From: Lachnospiraceae bacterium UBA7086
GTDB lineage: Bacteria; Bacillota; Clostridia; Lachnospirales; Lachnospiraceae
NCBI GenBank assembly: GCA_002492525.1
Contig: DKZA01000005.1
Coordinates: 1-64,000, forward strand
DNA: 64,000 nucleotides
Reading direction: 5' to 3'
Position numbers and translations under genes: made by a program. Under the pieces are notes generated by a model. That model was not told the origin of the DNA, did not search any database, and saw nothing but the letters and a program-made list of their open reading frames with translations. Below, piece after piece: positions 25,016 to 34,155 of this stretch; the stretch's first letter is position 1, and the number at the start of each line of letters is the position of its first letter.

Positions 25016-26755
25016 ATGCTCTGTGCATTATATACCTTGAAGAAAGAGTACTGGAAGAAAAAACTGTATATATGGAATATCAACAGGGATTCTATGGATG
25101 TGTTTACAAACGTTGTCTTTAGAAAAATCGATATCAGCGGATTTGTTTCTTTGGAAGAACAATATGTTGGAAACACATACATGAATCGGCCAATCGTGTC
25201 TTTGAATCAAATAGAACATGAAGATTATCTTGTTTTGGCAGCAGATGAGGTCCCGAAAGAGAAAATCAGGATGCTGGATGATAATAAAGTGATATATTGG
25301 TCGGATGCCCTGGATTTAAATGCGGATTTGATGGAAAAGAAAATCATTGTGTACGGCATTGGAAATGGAGCGAAACAACTGTGTGAAACTCTGGGCAAGA
25401 AAAATCTGCAGGCGGAAATGTACTGTGTGACCAGTAAGGCACACGATATGGATCAATATGAAGGAAAAGCAATTATAGAAGCCAGTGAGTTGGAAGACCA
25501 GAAAGATTGTGCTGTAATTGTTTCTGTCATCAGGATGAATCACTGTTGGGAAATATTAAAAACATTGAGAGAATTTTCCGGACAGGTATATGTGGATTTG
25601 AGCCGAATGATTGCGCATAAGAGTGAAATAAACTTCGTTCAGAGTATTGATTATGCTGTCAGGCATAATAGAAAAATATACTTGTACACTGATAGAAGTG
25701 TAATAGCTGATATGTTAGAAGAAGCTTTGCAGATCTATAATATCCGAATTGATGGCTATGTATTTGACAGGGAGGATAAGACAGGCAATATAAAAAATGT
25801 TTATGAACTGGCTCTGGACGGCGTGGAGGATAAGTTAGTTATTATAAATGTTATAAATGAAGAACCCTGTGAACATTTGATTGAAGCCAGAAATAATCTG
25901 GAATGTGCAGGCTTTTCAGTGGAGAATTTCAGCTATGTCGGTTTTACCCATTACACTACGGCTGACGAACGGTTGAGAGGGATTTTACCGTTTTCATATG
26001 ATGCGCTTGTAGGAAACAGTGTTTTTTATCCGGATGGAAAAGCAGGATGGCAGATATATGGAGAAGAAGAGGAAGACAGGATCAGGATTATGGTATTAGG
26101 AGGCTCGACTTCATCAGAAGAATATTTCGTAGAGAACTGGAGCCGCAGATTATATTATAAATTAAAGCAAGCCGGTGTAAATGTAACAATTTATAATGGA
26201 GCAATCCCAGGGGATGATATTGTTGATGAAATGCTTCGCCTCTTGAGAGACGGTTATTATTTACAACCTCATTTAGTAATCAGTATGAGTGGAGTGAACA
26301 ATCTTCATTATAAAGACTGTGCAAACCAGTTTAATGAAGAAAGAGTGCTTGACTGGGTAAAAAGACTGACATCCGGCTCAAGATATTGTACAGGAGTATG
26401 TGACGATGAAACATTGTACGATTTTTGGAACAGAAACATACGGTTATTGGGAATGATTTCTGAATTTTATGGGGCTCGTTTTTTTGGCTTTTTGCAGCCA
26501 ATGAATATAACAATGGATAGTATGAGCGTATGGGAAAAAAGCTTATATGAGCAAGAAGAAACTATGACAGGCGCCGTGGAATTTGTAAAGTCCGCGACGA
26601 ACAGGAAAGGGGAGGAGTATATTGATCTGATGCGTTTGTTTGAACACCAGGATAATATGTATTTGGATGTATGTCATTATACAAACAAAGCGCATGAAAT
26701 ATTAGCGGAAATAGTGTATGAAACAATTATGCCGGAACTGAATCAGCATAATTAA
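25016..26755 (+). CDS. Triple SRM plus SGNH/GDSL hydrolase protein (intact paralogue)
   Basis: A 579-residue cytoplasmic protein. Three SRM modules (about 13-100, 107-200, 217-312; second opens IIVYGIGNGAK) precede an SGNH domain with LGGSTSSEEY (Ser364 or Ser366), IPGDD, SGVNN and DVCH (Asp and His of DxxH near residue 560). The whole protein aligns with the frameshifted gene at 18984, so the two came from duplication. It may de-acylate or acylate a glycan intermediate; the SRM modules could sense or bind a nucleotide-linked cofactor. The reaction is not provable from sequence. Confidence 0.65.
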   Translation: MLCALYTLKKEYWKKKLYIWNINRDSMDVFTNVVFRKIDISGFVSLEEQYVGNTYMNRPIVSLNQIEHEDYLVLAADEVPKEKIRMLDDNKVIYWSDALDLNADLMEKKIIVYGIGNGAKQLCETLGKKNLQAEMYCVTSKAHDMDQYEGKAIIEASELEDQKDCAVIVSVIRMNHCWEILKTLREFSGQVYVDLSRMIAHKSEINFVQSIDYAVRHNRKIYLYTDRSVIADMLEEALQIYNIRIDGYVFDREDKTGNIKNVYELALDGVEDKLVIINVINEEPCEHLIEARNNLECAGFSVENFSYVGFTHYTTADERLRGILPFSYDALVGNSVFYPDGKAGWQIYGEEEEDRIRIMVLGGSTSSEEYFVENWSRRLYYKLKQAGVNVTIYNGAIPGDDIVDEMLRLLRDGYYLQPHLVISMSGVNNLHYKDCANQFNEERVLDWVKRLTSGSRYCTGVCDDETLYDFWNRNIRLLGMISEFYGARFFGFLQPMNITMDSMSVWEKSLYEQEETMTGAVEFVKSATNRKGEEYIDLMRLFEHQDNMYLDVCHYTNKAHEILAEIVYETIMPELNQHN

Positions 26756-26784
26756 AATGGAAGAAAGGTTAGGAGAATATTTGT

Positions 26785-27714
26785 ATGAATGTAAATAAAT
26801 CGGTTGTCATTTACGGAGCAGGATTTTTGGGAGGCAGGTATTTTTTGGCACTTGCAGAAGAAAACGTGCATGTAGAGGCGTTTTGTGACAAAGATGCAGA
26901 CAGGATTCCTCTGTATTTTGGATGTGATGTATTGACATGTGAAGAAGCAGTCAAACGATATCCGACGTTACCGTTTATTGTATCTGTCGATAATGCAGAT
27001 GAGCGTAAGATGGTGACAAAGCGTTTGAAGGAAACAGGAATTGAAGCGTATGAGACTTTTAGGGAATTTTTCCCAGGGTTAAATGATGCCAAAGCAGAAA
27101 CCGTTTATTGCGGTGAGGATGCAGGGTTTCAGATTGTACCGGCATTTTTACAGAGGAAAGAAAGCTTGATTGCGTATTCTTTCGGAATTGGTTTTGATTT
27201 TTCCTTTGAAATGGAACTGACACAAAAGTACGGCATGGAGGTTTATGCGTTTGATCCCAGTCCGGGAGTAGTTGAAGAAATGAAAAGACATGAGCTTCCT
27301 GATAAATTGAAATATTATCCGTATGGTCTTTCAAATGAAGATGCATTGAAGACATTTTATTGCCCCAGTCCGGGAACAGATTATTCTGAGTATTTTGCAC
27401 CATGGACAGGCAATGATAAAACACAGATGCAGGTATACCGGTTATCAACTTTAATGGAGAAATTCGGGCATGATCATTTAGATATATTAAAAATGGACAT
27501 TGAAGGATCAGAATTTTTTGCGTTACCAGATATATTGGATATGGGAATAGTCTTTGATCAACTTTGTATTGAAACGCATACACGTATTTTCCCTGACAGT
27601 GTAGATAAAATGAGGAGTTTAAAAAAATTACTTAATAGTCATGGATATTTGATGGTAAGCAATAAAAGACAAGAGCAGACTTACATAAGGAAGAATTTAT
27701 TAGAAAATCGATGA
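26785..27714 (+). CDS. SRM module fused to FkbM-family methyltransferase
   Basis: A 309-residue protein. Residues 1-95 are an SRM module (VVIYGAGFLGGRYF, FCDKDADR). From ~110 on it is an FkbM-type SAM-dependent O-methyltransferase with FGIGFDFSFEMEL, YAFDPSPG and the family signature ILKMDIEGSEF. Likely substrate is a sugar hydroxyl of the polymer or its precursor. A GAAAGGTTAGGAG ribosome region precedes the ATG. Confidence 0.75.
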   Translation: MNVNKSVVIYGAGFLGGRYFLALAEENVHVEAFCDKDADRIPLYFGCDVLTCEEAVKRYPTLPFIVSVDNADERKMVTKRLKETGIEAYETFREFFPGLNDAKAETVYCGEDAGFQIVPAFLQRKESLIAYSFGIGFDFSFEMELTQKYGMEVYAFDPSPGVVEEMKRHELPDKLKYYPYGLSNEDALKTFYCPSPGTDYSEYFAPWTGNDKTQMQVYRLSTLMEKFGHDHLDILKMDIEGSEFFALPDILDMGIVFDQLCIETHTRIFPDSVDKMRSLKKLLNSHGYLMVSNKRQEQTYIRKNLLENR

Positions 27715-27734
27715 TATAAGGTGGGTTTCAATAC

Positions 27735-28577
27735 ATGAATAGAAGCGGAAAGATACCGGTTATATTTATACATAGGGGGATGCCTAAATACTTAAAAACG
27801 ACTGTCTTGTGTGCGAAAAAAAGCTCCAATAAAGTTATTTTGTTGGGAGATAATGAGAATGAAGGACTGGAAGGGGTATGGTCTCCTATAGAGGAATATC
27901 GTTCTGCTTTATTTGAACAGTTTAAGAAAGTATATGTGAATTTGTCACCTAATGATAAATGGTTTGAACTGGTTTGTTTTGAGAGATATTTTATATTATT
28001 AGAATTTATGAAAAGAAACAGTCTGAAAGAGGGATTTCTAGTAGATAGTGATATGCTGTTGCTTGTCAATAACAAGGCCTTAATTACTGTTCATGATTTT
28101 GAAATGGCAGCGGATTGTGAAGAGGAAGATGGACAGGCTTATCCATGTGTGATGTATTGGACAGTTGGTGCATTGGAGCAGTTTGTGCAGTTTTGTCTTG
28201 AGATGTACACGGATGAGGATAAGCGGCAAAGTCTGATAAATATTTATAAGGATTGCAAAAGAAGACATGTGATTGAAACGCAGGGCGGGGTGTCAGATAT
28301 GACACTACTGTATCTATGGATGAAGGAGACTACATGCAAATGTAATAGTCATTTCTTAAATGGAACAAATTATTTTATTGATGGTAATTGTAATATAGCA
28401 GAGCAGGCTGGATGTAAGTATGAGATGGGTAAAATTCTCAAGATAAAGAAAATAATATTTAAAAAGGGAAAACCTTATATTGTTGATCCCTGCTCAAAAA
28501 AACTGAAAAGATTAGTGGCCATTCATTGTCAGGAAAGAAGTATATTGATTTGCTGTATAGGGAAATACAATTTGTAA
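27735..28577 (+). CDS. GT-A-like glycosyltransferase with a probable C-terminal frameshift
   Basis: A 280-residue protein with a nucleotide-sugar-type DSDMLLL metal motif (about residue 104) and a GT-A-like strand order; it lacks the usual GT2 opening and may be a GT32- or DUF-type transferase. At about 28529 the frame reads HCQERSIL, whereas one extra base would give HCQGKKYIDLLYREIQF and continue to a stop at 28627, a much more natural end. A one-base deletion in the genome or read is likely, and the last ~16 residues as given are probably wrong. Confidence 0.5.
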   Translation: MNRSGKIPVIFIHRGMPKYLKTTVLCAKKSSNKVILLGDNENEGLEGVWSPIEEYRSALFEQFKKVYVNLSPNDKWFELVCFERYFILLEFMKRNSLKEGFLVDSDMLLLVNNKALITVHDFEMAADCEEEDGQAYPCVMYWTVGALEQFVQFCLEMYTDEDKRQSLINIYKDCKRRHVIETQGGVSDMTLLYLWMKETTCKCNSHFLNGTNYFIDGNCNIAEQAGCKYEMGKILKIKKIIFKKGKPYIVDPCSKKLKRLVAIHCQERSILICCIGKYNL

Positions 28578-28684
28578 ATGCAGTTTGGACAGTGAGAAAA
28601 TTTTTCTCATGTAAATGTAAAAGGTGAAAAGAGAATATTCCAATAAAATATGGGATTAGCATATAAAAAACAGGAAGTGAAAGT

Positions 28685-29806
28685 ATGGCATTTATACCAG
28701 TAAACGAGCCGTTGTTAAATGGCAACGAAAAGAAATACCTATGCGAATGTATCGACACAGGCTGGATTTCTTCGGAAGGCCCGTTTGTAAAAGAATTTGA
28801 ACAAAAAATGAGTGCTTCTGTCGGGCGTAAATACGGTATTGCCGTATCCAACGGAACGGCGGCTCTGGAAGTAGCTGTACAAGCCCTTGGGATTGGAGAG
28901 GGCGATGAAGTTATTATGCCTACATTTACAATCATATCCTGTGCGATGGCAGTGACCAAATTGGGAGCTATTCCGGTATTGGTAGACAGTGATATACATA
29001 CCTGGAATATGAATGTGGAGGAGATTGAATCTAAGATAACACCAAGAACCAAAGTCATTATGATGGTGCATTTATATGGGCTTCCGGTAGAAGCGGATAA
29101 AGTCCTTGCACTGGCTAAAAAGTATAACTTAAAAGTAATTGAAGATGCAGCTGAGATGCATGGGCAGACCTATAAGGAGAAACCCTGTGGAAGATTCGGA
29201 GATATCAGTACATTCAGTTTTTATCCAAATAAGCATATCACTACAGGTGAGGGCGGCATGGTGGTCACGGATGATAAGGAATTGGCAGAGCGTTGCAGGA
29301 TGATCAGGAACCTCTGCTTTAGGAATGACATCCGTTATGTACATGATGAGATCAGTGATAACTACCGCTTCACGAACTTACAGGCGGCAGTGGGACTGGC
29401 GCAGCTTGAGAGATTGGATGAGTTTGTAGAGCGTAAGCGTGCGATGGGAAAGTATTATACGGAACACTTGAGAGATATAGAGGGTCTGATATTACCGATA
29501 GAAAAGACGGATTTCGCTGATAATATTTATTGGGTATACGGGATTGTTTTGGACGAGCAGGTTGAGGCTGATAATAAGACGGTGCAGAAATTACTGGCAG
29601 AAGAAGGAATTGGATCGAGAACCTTTTTCTGGTGTATGCATGAACAGCCGGTATATCAGAAGCAGGGAATGTTTAAGGAAGAGAGCTATCCCAATGCAGA
29701 ATATCTCGCAAGAAAGGGTTTCTATATACCCAGCGGTCTGGCATTGACGACAGAGCAGATGGAGCGAGTAGTGGAGGGAGTTCACAAAGTGTTGGATAAG
29801 ATATAA
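28685..29806 (+). CDS. per: DegT/DnrJ/EryC1 aminotransferase, probable GDP-perosamine synthase
   Basis: A 373-residue PLP-dependent sugar aminotransferase: SNGTAALEVAVQAL, EDAAEMHGQTYK, and SFYPNKHITTGEGGM with Lys183 as the Schiff-base lysine. RTFFWCMHEQPVYQKQGMF is the segment characteristic of GDP-perosamine synthases (RfbE/Per). With Gmd encoded upstream, the expected reaction is glutamate-dependent conversion of GDP-4-dehydro-6-deoxymannose to GDP-perosamine. A different nucleotide-keto sugar is possible. No perosamine N-acyltransferase is seen in the window. Confidence 0.72.
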   Translation: MAFIPVNEPLLNGNEKKYLCECIDTGWISSEGPFVKEFEQKMSASVGRKYGIAVSNGTAALEVAVQALGIGEGDEVIMPTFTIISCAMAVTKLGAIPVLVDSDIHTWNMNVEEIESKITPRTKVIMMVHLYGLPVEADKVLALAKKYNLKVIEDAAEMHGQTYKEKPCGRFGDISTFSFYPNKHITTGEGGMVVTDDKELAERCRMIRNLCFRNDIRYVHDEISDNYRFTNLQAAVGLAQLERLDEFVERKRAMGKYYTEHLRDIEGLILPIEKTDFADNIYWVYGIVLDEQVEADNKTVQKLLAEEGIGSRTFFWCMHEQPVYQKQGMFKEESYPNAEYLARKGFYIPSGLALTTEQMERVVEGVHKVLDKI

Positions 29807-29870
29807 AGTTATAGTTTTTGTATATTGACGATTGAGTGAAACATGCTGCTACGTATAAAGGGAAAAAAAT

Positions 29871-30308
29871 ATGGGAAAAGTGGAAGAGGTTAAGAAAAAA
29901 AACAAACTGTTAGCAATGATTATTCGCAATGAATATTCCTGTGAAGGGGTAGATTTTATCACCCCTAATGCCTATTCTCAACAGGTTGCCTATATGCATC
30001 ATCCTGTCGGAAAGGTAATAGATGCGCATGTACATAACTTGGTTCACCGTAATGTAGTGATGACGCAGGAAGTGCTTTTTATTAAGAAGGGCATATTGCG
30101 TGTAGATTTTTATGACGAGTATGAGGATTATCTGGAAAGCAGGGATTTACATGCGGGCGATGTTATTTTGTTGGTTTCAGGCGGTCATGGCTTTCAGGTA
30201 TTGGAAGAAGTGGAGATGATAGAGGTAAAACAGGGGCCATATGCGGGAGAAGAGGATAAGCAGCGATTTTCAGGGATTGATGTGAAAGAAGTAATTTATA
30301 AAAAATAG
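29871..30308 (+). CDS. Cupin-fold protein of polysaccharide loci
   Basis: A 145-residue small beta-barrel protein with cupin-like features: HHPVGKVIDAHVHN and EVLFIKKGILRVDFYD followed by LHAGDVILLVSGGHGF. The two histidines near residues 59-62 and the later His fit a metal site. Similar small cupins sit in sugar-biosynthesis operons, sometimes as epimerases or isomerases, but the family is broad. It follows the aminotransferase gene and precedes the SRM-methyltransferase gene by 40 bp. Confidence 0.55.
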   Translation: MGKVEEVKKKNKLLAMIIRNEYSCEGVDFITPNAYSQQVAYMHHPVGKVIDAHVHNLVHRNVVMTQEVLFIKKGILRVDFYDEYEDYLESRDLHAGDVILLVSGGHGFQVLEEVEMIEVKQGPYAGEEDKQRFSGIDVKEVIYKK

Positions 30309-30348
30309 ATACTTTGTGGCTATAGTACGGGACGGGAGGCATCTTGTA

Positions 30349-31578
30349 TTGAAGAAGAGGATTATTTGTTTTGGGTTAGGAAAAATTTATCAGGCGTTTT
30401 TAAGTTTATATGACGATTCAAGAGCAGAGATAACAGCGTTGAGTGATAATGACCCTGCCAAATGGACACAGCCGGGAGTTATGGAGCCTTCCCAAATAAA
30501 GGGAACCGAGTTTGACTTTATTGTCATCACTTCGGCATATTTTGTGGAGATCAAAGAGCAATTGCGGGGGTATGGAATAGAAGAATCCCGTATCTTAAAC
30601 TTTTACGATCTCTATAAAAATTTAATGATAAAGAGTGATTATGAAATACTTGATCTTCTTAAGGATAATGTTCCCGTATCGTATAAATATGAGAAAGAAA
30701 TTGGAGAGATTAAAGATATTCAGGAAAAGAGTCTTTTCTTGAACGCAAAGATTTACGCAGATGCAGTGCAGGATAAAAGGCTGCGATCACTGGAAGAAGC
30801 AGAGTTTCAGGTTTACTCACAGTTTGGAGAAGATGGGATTATCCAGTGGCTTATTCATAACGTTGCTATTGACAACAAAACATTTATTGAATTTGGAGTG
30901 GAAGATTATACAGAAGCTAACACGAGATTTCTATTGATGAACAATAACTGGAGCGGATTGGTAATGGATGGCAGTGAGGCAAATATGAAGCGCCTTAACA
31001 GCTGGGATTATCTATGGAAATATGACCTGATGGCTGTTGCCGCATTTATTACAAAGGATAATATCAACCAGATCATTCTGGATGCTGGTTTTCAGGGAGA
31101 TATCGGTATATTAAGCATAGATTTGGATGGAAATGACTGGTGGATATTAAATGCCATTGAGTGTGTATCTCCGCGTATTTTAATCTGTGAGTACAATAAT
31201 ATATTTGGGAATGAAAAGAAAGTTACGGTGCCTTATGATGCAGAATTTGTCCGCGCAAAGAAGCATTACAGCAATCTGTATTGGGGATGTTCCATTGCGG
31301 CATTTCGCGGTTGGGCTAAAGAAAACGGATATTATTACATGGGAAGTAACTCTGCCGGGAATAATGCCTTTTTTGTGAGAAGAGACTGCATAGAGCCGGA
31401 AAAAGTGCCGGCGGATGCGGATGAATTTATTGAAAGCAGATACAGGGAGAGTAGAGATGAAAAGGGGAACCTTACATATCTGAGGGGAATCGACAGACTG
31501 AAATGCATCAGGTCAATGGAAGTGTTTGAGATAGAGACCGGATGCATTGACACGATAACCAATATCTATCATGTTTAG
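30349..31578 (+). CDS. SRM module fused to a methyltransferase-like domain
   Basis: A 409-residue protein. Residues 1-100 are an SRM module (IICFGLGKIYQAF, LSDNDPAKW). The C-terminal ~270 residues contain QFGEDGIIQWLI, FIEFGVEDYTEANTRFLL and SIDLDGNDWWI, a pattern of FkbM-like or related uncharacterised SAM-dependent methyltransferases. TTG at 30349 is chosen because GGGAGG lies 9 bp upstream; the longer GTG frame at 30316 has no site. Confidence 0.6.
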   Translation: MKKRIICFGLGKIYQAFLSLYDDSRAEITALSDNDPAKWTQPGVMEPSQIKGTEFDFIVITSAYFVEIKEQLRGYGIEESRILNFYDLYKNLMIKSDYEILDLLKDNVPVSYKYEKEIGEIKDIQEKSLFLNAKIYADAVQDKRLRSLEEAEFQVYSQFGEDGIIQWLIHNVAIDNKTFIEFGVEDYTEANTRFLLMNNNWSGLVMDGSEANMKRLNSWDYLWKYDLMAVAAFITKDNINQIILDAGFQGDIGILSIDLDGNDWWILNAIECVSPRILICEYNNIFGNEKKVTVPYDAEFVRAKKHYSNLYWGCSIAAFRGWAKENGYYYMGSNSAGNNAFFVRRDCIEPEKVPADADEFIESRYRESRDEKGNLTYLRGIDRLKCIRSMEVFEIETGCIDTITNIYHV

Positions 31579-31607
31579 TGTTTCTGGCTTAGAAAGGGAA
31601 TAAAACA

Positions 31608-32366
31608 ATGGAAGTTTTTAAAGATTATGCATACTATTACAACGCATTTTATCAAGATAAAGATTATAAGGCAGAAGCTTTACAGGTAGACAGACTGCTG
31701 AAAAAATATGGAAGCAATATCAAAAAGATCATCAATTATGGATGTGGGACAGGCAGGCATGACCTTGAACTTTCCAGTCTGGATTATCAATGTACGGGAA
31801 TAGATATGAGTCCTCTAATGATTAAGATTGCGCAGGAGAATGTAGAAGCCGAAAAGGCAGAAATAGATTTTTCAGTGGCAGATATAAGGACTTATAAACC
31901 AACTGAGAAATATGATGCCGTGATATCTCTGTTTCATGTGATGAGTTATCAGAACAGCAATGAGGATATCTTAGCGGCGTTTCGTGCCGCCAGGGCAGCA
32001 CTGAATCAGGGAGGAATCTTTCTTTTTGATGTCTGGTATGGGCCGGGGGTATTGAGCGATAAACCGGTGGTAAGAGTGAAAGAGATAGAGGACGAGAAGA
32101 ACAGACTGGTACGGATTGCCAGACCGGTCATGCATGATAAAGAAAATGTAGTAGATGTCTGCTATGAGGTATTTGTGATAGATAAGGAAACGGGATTTAC
32201 AAGGACAATTAATGAAGTACATCATATGAGGTACTTTTTCAGGCCGGAACTTGAAATTTTGCTTGAACAAGCAGGCTTTAGGTTAATGGATAATATAGAC
32301 TGTCTGACACTTGGTGAGACAGATTATGATTCCTGGACGAGTTATTTTATCGCACAGGCCATTTGA
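31608..32366 (+). CDS. Class I SAM-dependent methyltransferase
   Basis: A 252-residue Methyltransf_25-type enzyme: motif I INYGCGTGRHDLEL (about residue 42), acidic TGIDMSPLMI, and motif IV VISLFHVMSYQ. It is probably a sugar or small-molecule methylase acting before assembly. A strong GAAAGGGAA region precedes the ATG. It directly follows the SRM-methyltransferase gene. Confidence 0.8.
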   Translation: MEVFKDYAYYYNAFYQDKDYKAEALQVDRLLKKYGSNIKKIINYGCGTGRHDLELSSLDYQCTGIDMSPLMIKIAQENVEAEKAEIDFSVADIRTYKPTEKYDAVISLFHVMSYQNSNEDILAAFRAARAALNQGGIFLFDVWYGPGVLSDKPVVRVKEIEDEKNRLVRIARPVMHDKENVVDVCYEVFVIDKETGFTRTINEVHHMRYFFRPELEILLEQAGFRLMDNIDCLTLGETDYDSWTSYFIAQAI

Positions 32367-32385
32367 TAAAGATAGGATTCTTTAA

Positions 32386-32840
32386 GAACCTTGACAATTT
32401 CATACTTTATATCAGAATTGCCTGCAACAGTTTATCCTTGCGAGCTTGAAGATATATATCCGGCTTCCCGAATAAACGTGAAAACGACAGGGGTAAATCA
32501 TGCGGAAACGGCATTGTCGGATGCGGTGGATTACTGCATCGAGAATGGGATTCTTGCAGAGTTTTTGAAGAAAAACCGTGCGGAGGTGTTAGGAATGTTG
32601 TTAGAAGAGTTTGATGCGGAGAAATACGAAAGGACCCTGCGGAGTGAAGGGAAAGAGGAAGGCAGAAAAGAAGGGAAAGAAGAAGGTATAGAAGAAGAAC
32701 GAGAAGATGGTATCCGATATATGATAGAGGTTCTGCAGGAATTAGGGCAGTCCGTAGATTGTGTGAAGGAGAAACTGAAGGAGAAATATTCTCTATCCGA
32801 GAAAGAGGCGCAGGGGAAGCAACAGCTGTACTGGAAATAA
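32386..32840 (+). pseudogene. C-terminal fragment of an Rpn-family nuclease/transposase-like gene
   Basis: The open frame (about 149 residues) carries only the end of an Rpn/PD-(D/E)XK family protein: DAVDYCIENGILAEFLKKNR, a leucine-rich helix, then the charged repeat GKEEGRKEGKEEGIEEER. The catalytic N-terminal domain is absent and the 5' end preserves a LDNFILYIRIA segment in another frame, so the gene is broken. It is flanked by a strong terminator. Confidence 0.6.
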
Positions 32841-32865
32841 ACAGTATAGAAGAAACATGAAATTG

Positions 32866-32919
32866 AGAGAGTCTGGTATAAAGTAGGAAACAAACACTTT
32901 GTATCAGACTCTCTTTTTG
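32866..32919 (+). terminator. Terminator after the Rpn remnant
   Basis: AGAGAGTCTG with TATAAAGT pairs with ACTTTGTA plus CAGACTCTCT around a short loop, followed by TTTTT. Confidence 0.8.
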
Positions 32920-32972
32920 TGGTACATCAAATTAAAAAAATAAATATAGGAAAATAAATGTAAAGGACGCTT

Positions 32973-34133
32973 ATGAAAAAGATTGCAATATTATTGACGA
33001 GTATACCTCAGTCCGGGGGAGAACATCAATACTTAGTTTTAGTGATGGAAACGCTCATAAAATACAACAATATATATTTTGATGTGAAGCCTATCTGCTG
33101 TAATCGTTTTTGGCGGAAATGGTGTCAGGACAATCATATAGAGTTTATCAGATATGAACAAGAGAAATATAAACCTGTGTTTATGGAGCTAAACGCCAAG
33201 TGTTATCGTGTCTTTAAGATATATAATACCTATTTTTCAAAGCTTGGGAAAATTGTTACGGAAAATAAGATTGATCTGTTGATTGGGGGACAGCAGAGTA
33301 CTTTCCTGCCCGCACTGCCTTGTAAGTTGCTCCAGCCGGTACATGATCTGATGCATAGGTTCGAGCCGGGTTTTGAAGAAATTAAAAATACATATCAGGA
33401 AAGGGAGGTACATTTCGCCAGCAGTTCAAGATTTGTTGATATTGTTTTGGTTGATTCGCAACTGGGAAAGAGACAGTATCAAGAATGTTATCACAAAAAG
33501 GGAAGAAAGTTTCCACATATAAGGGTGCTGCCTTTTGCAACACCTGATTATAAAAATAAAGTGCCGGAATATGTTAAGACGCCGGATAAATATATTTTTT
33601 ATCCGGCACAATTCTGGATGCATAAAAACCATAAGAATTTGTTGTGTGCAATAAGCCTGTTAAAAGAAAGGATACCAGATATTCATTTGGTTTTGGTTGG
33701 TTCTGAAAAGAATTCATTGCATGAGATCAGAAAAATGATACATAATCGCGCGTTGAATCAGAATGTCACCATTATGGGATTTGTAACTGATGAACAGGTT
33801 ATATATTTATACCAAAATGCAACGGCTTTGGTAATGCCTACTTATTTCGGCCCGACTAACATTCCGCCGCTTGAAGCAATGGCACTTGGCTGTCCAGCTA
33901 TTGTGTCAAATAAATATGCAATGCCGGAACAGATTGGGGATGCAGGTTTGCTTTTTGATCCGGATTCTCCGGAAGAGCTTGCTACATGTGTAGAACGTGT
34001 ATGGAATAATGAAGAGTTAAGACAAAATATGATAGCAAAGGGATATGAACAGAGTAAAAAATGGACTGGGGAGAGATTTAAAAAGAGGTTTTTAAAGATT
34101 ATATTGGATGAATTGGAAATATGCGTGTCATAG
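32973..34133 (+). CDS. GT4-type glycosyltransferase (GT-B fold)
   Basis: A 386-residue enzyme. The N-terminal half lacks strong motifs apart from ILLTSIPQSGGEHQY. The C-terminal donor domain has YPAQFWMHKNHKNLLCAI, LVLVGSEKNS, VTIMGFVTDEQV and PTYFGPTNIPPLEAMALG (the E-x7-E type motif), typical of GT4 mannosyl/rhamnosyl/galactosyl transferases. The following GT2 gene starts 22 bp after its stop. It begins a new unit after a terminator. Confidence 0.85.
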   Translation: MKKIAILLTSIPQSGGEHQYLVLVMETLIKYNNIYFDVKPICCNRFWRKWCQDNHIEFIRYEQEKYKPVFMELNAKCYRVFKIYNTYFSKLGKIVTENKIDLLIGGQQSTFLPALPCKLLQPVHDLMHRFEPGFEEIKNTYQEREVHFASSSRFVDIVLVDSQLGKRQYQECYHKKGRKFPHIRVLPFATPDYKNKVPEYVKTPDKYIFYPAQFWMHKNHKNLLCAISLLKERIPDIHLVLVGSEKNSLHEIRKMIHNRALNQNVTIMGFVTDEQVIYLYQNATALVMPTYFGPTNIPPLEAMALGCPAIVSNKYAMPEQIGDAGLLFDPDSPEELATCVERVWNNEELRQNMIAKGYEQSKKWTGERFKKRFLKIILDELEICVS

Positions 34134-34155
34134 AGCATTAGGAAGGCGGAAAAGC

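Noticed and set aside
32391..32840. Functional small regulatory protein
   Set aside because: Its sequence is the charged tail of Rpn-family proteins with the catalytic part missing, so it is treated as a fragment.
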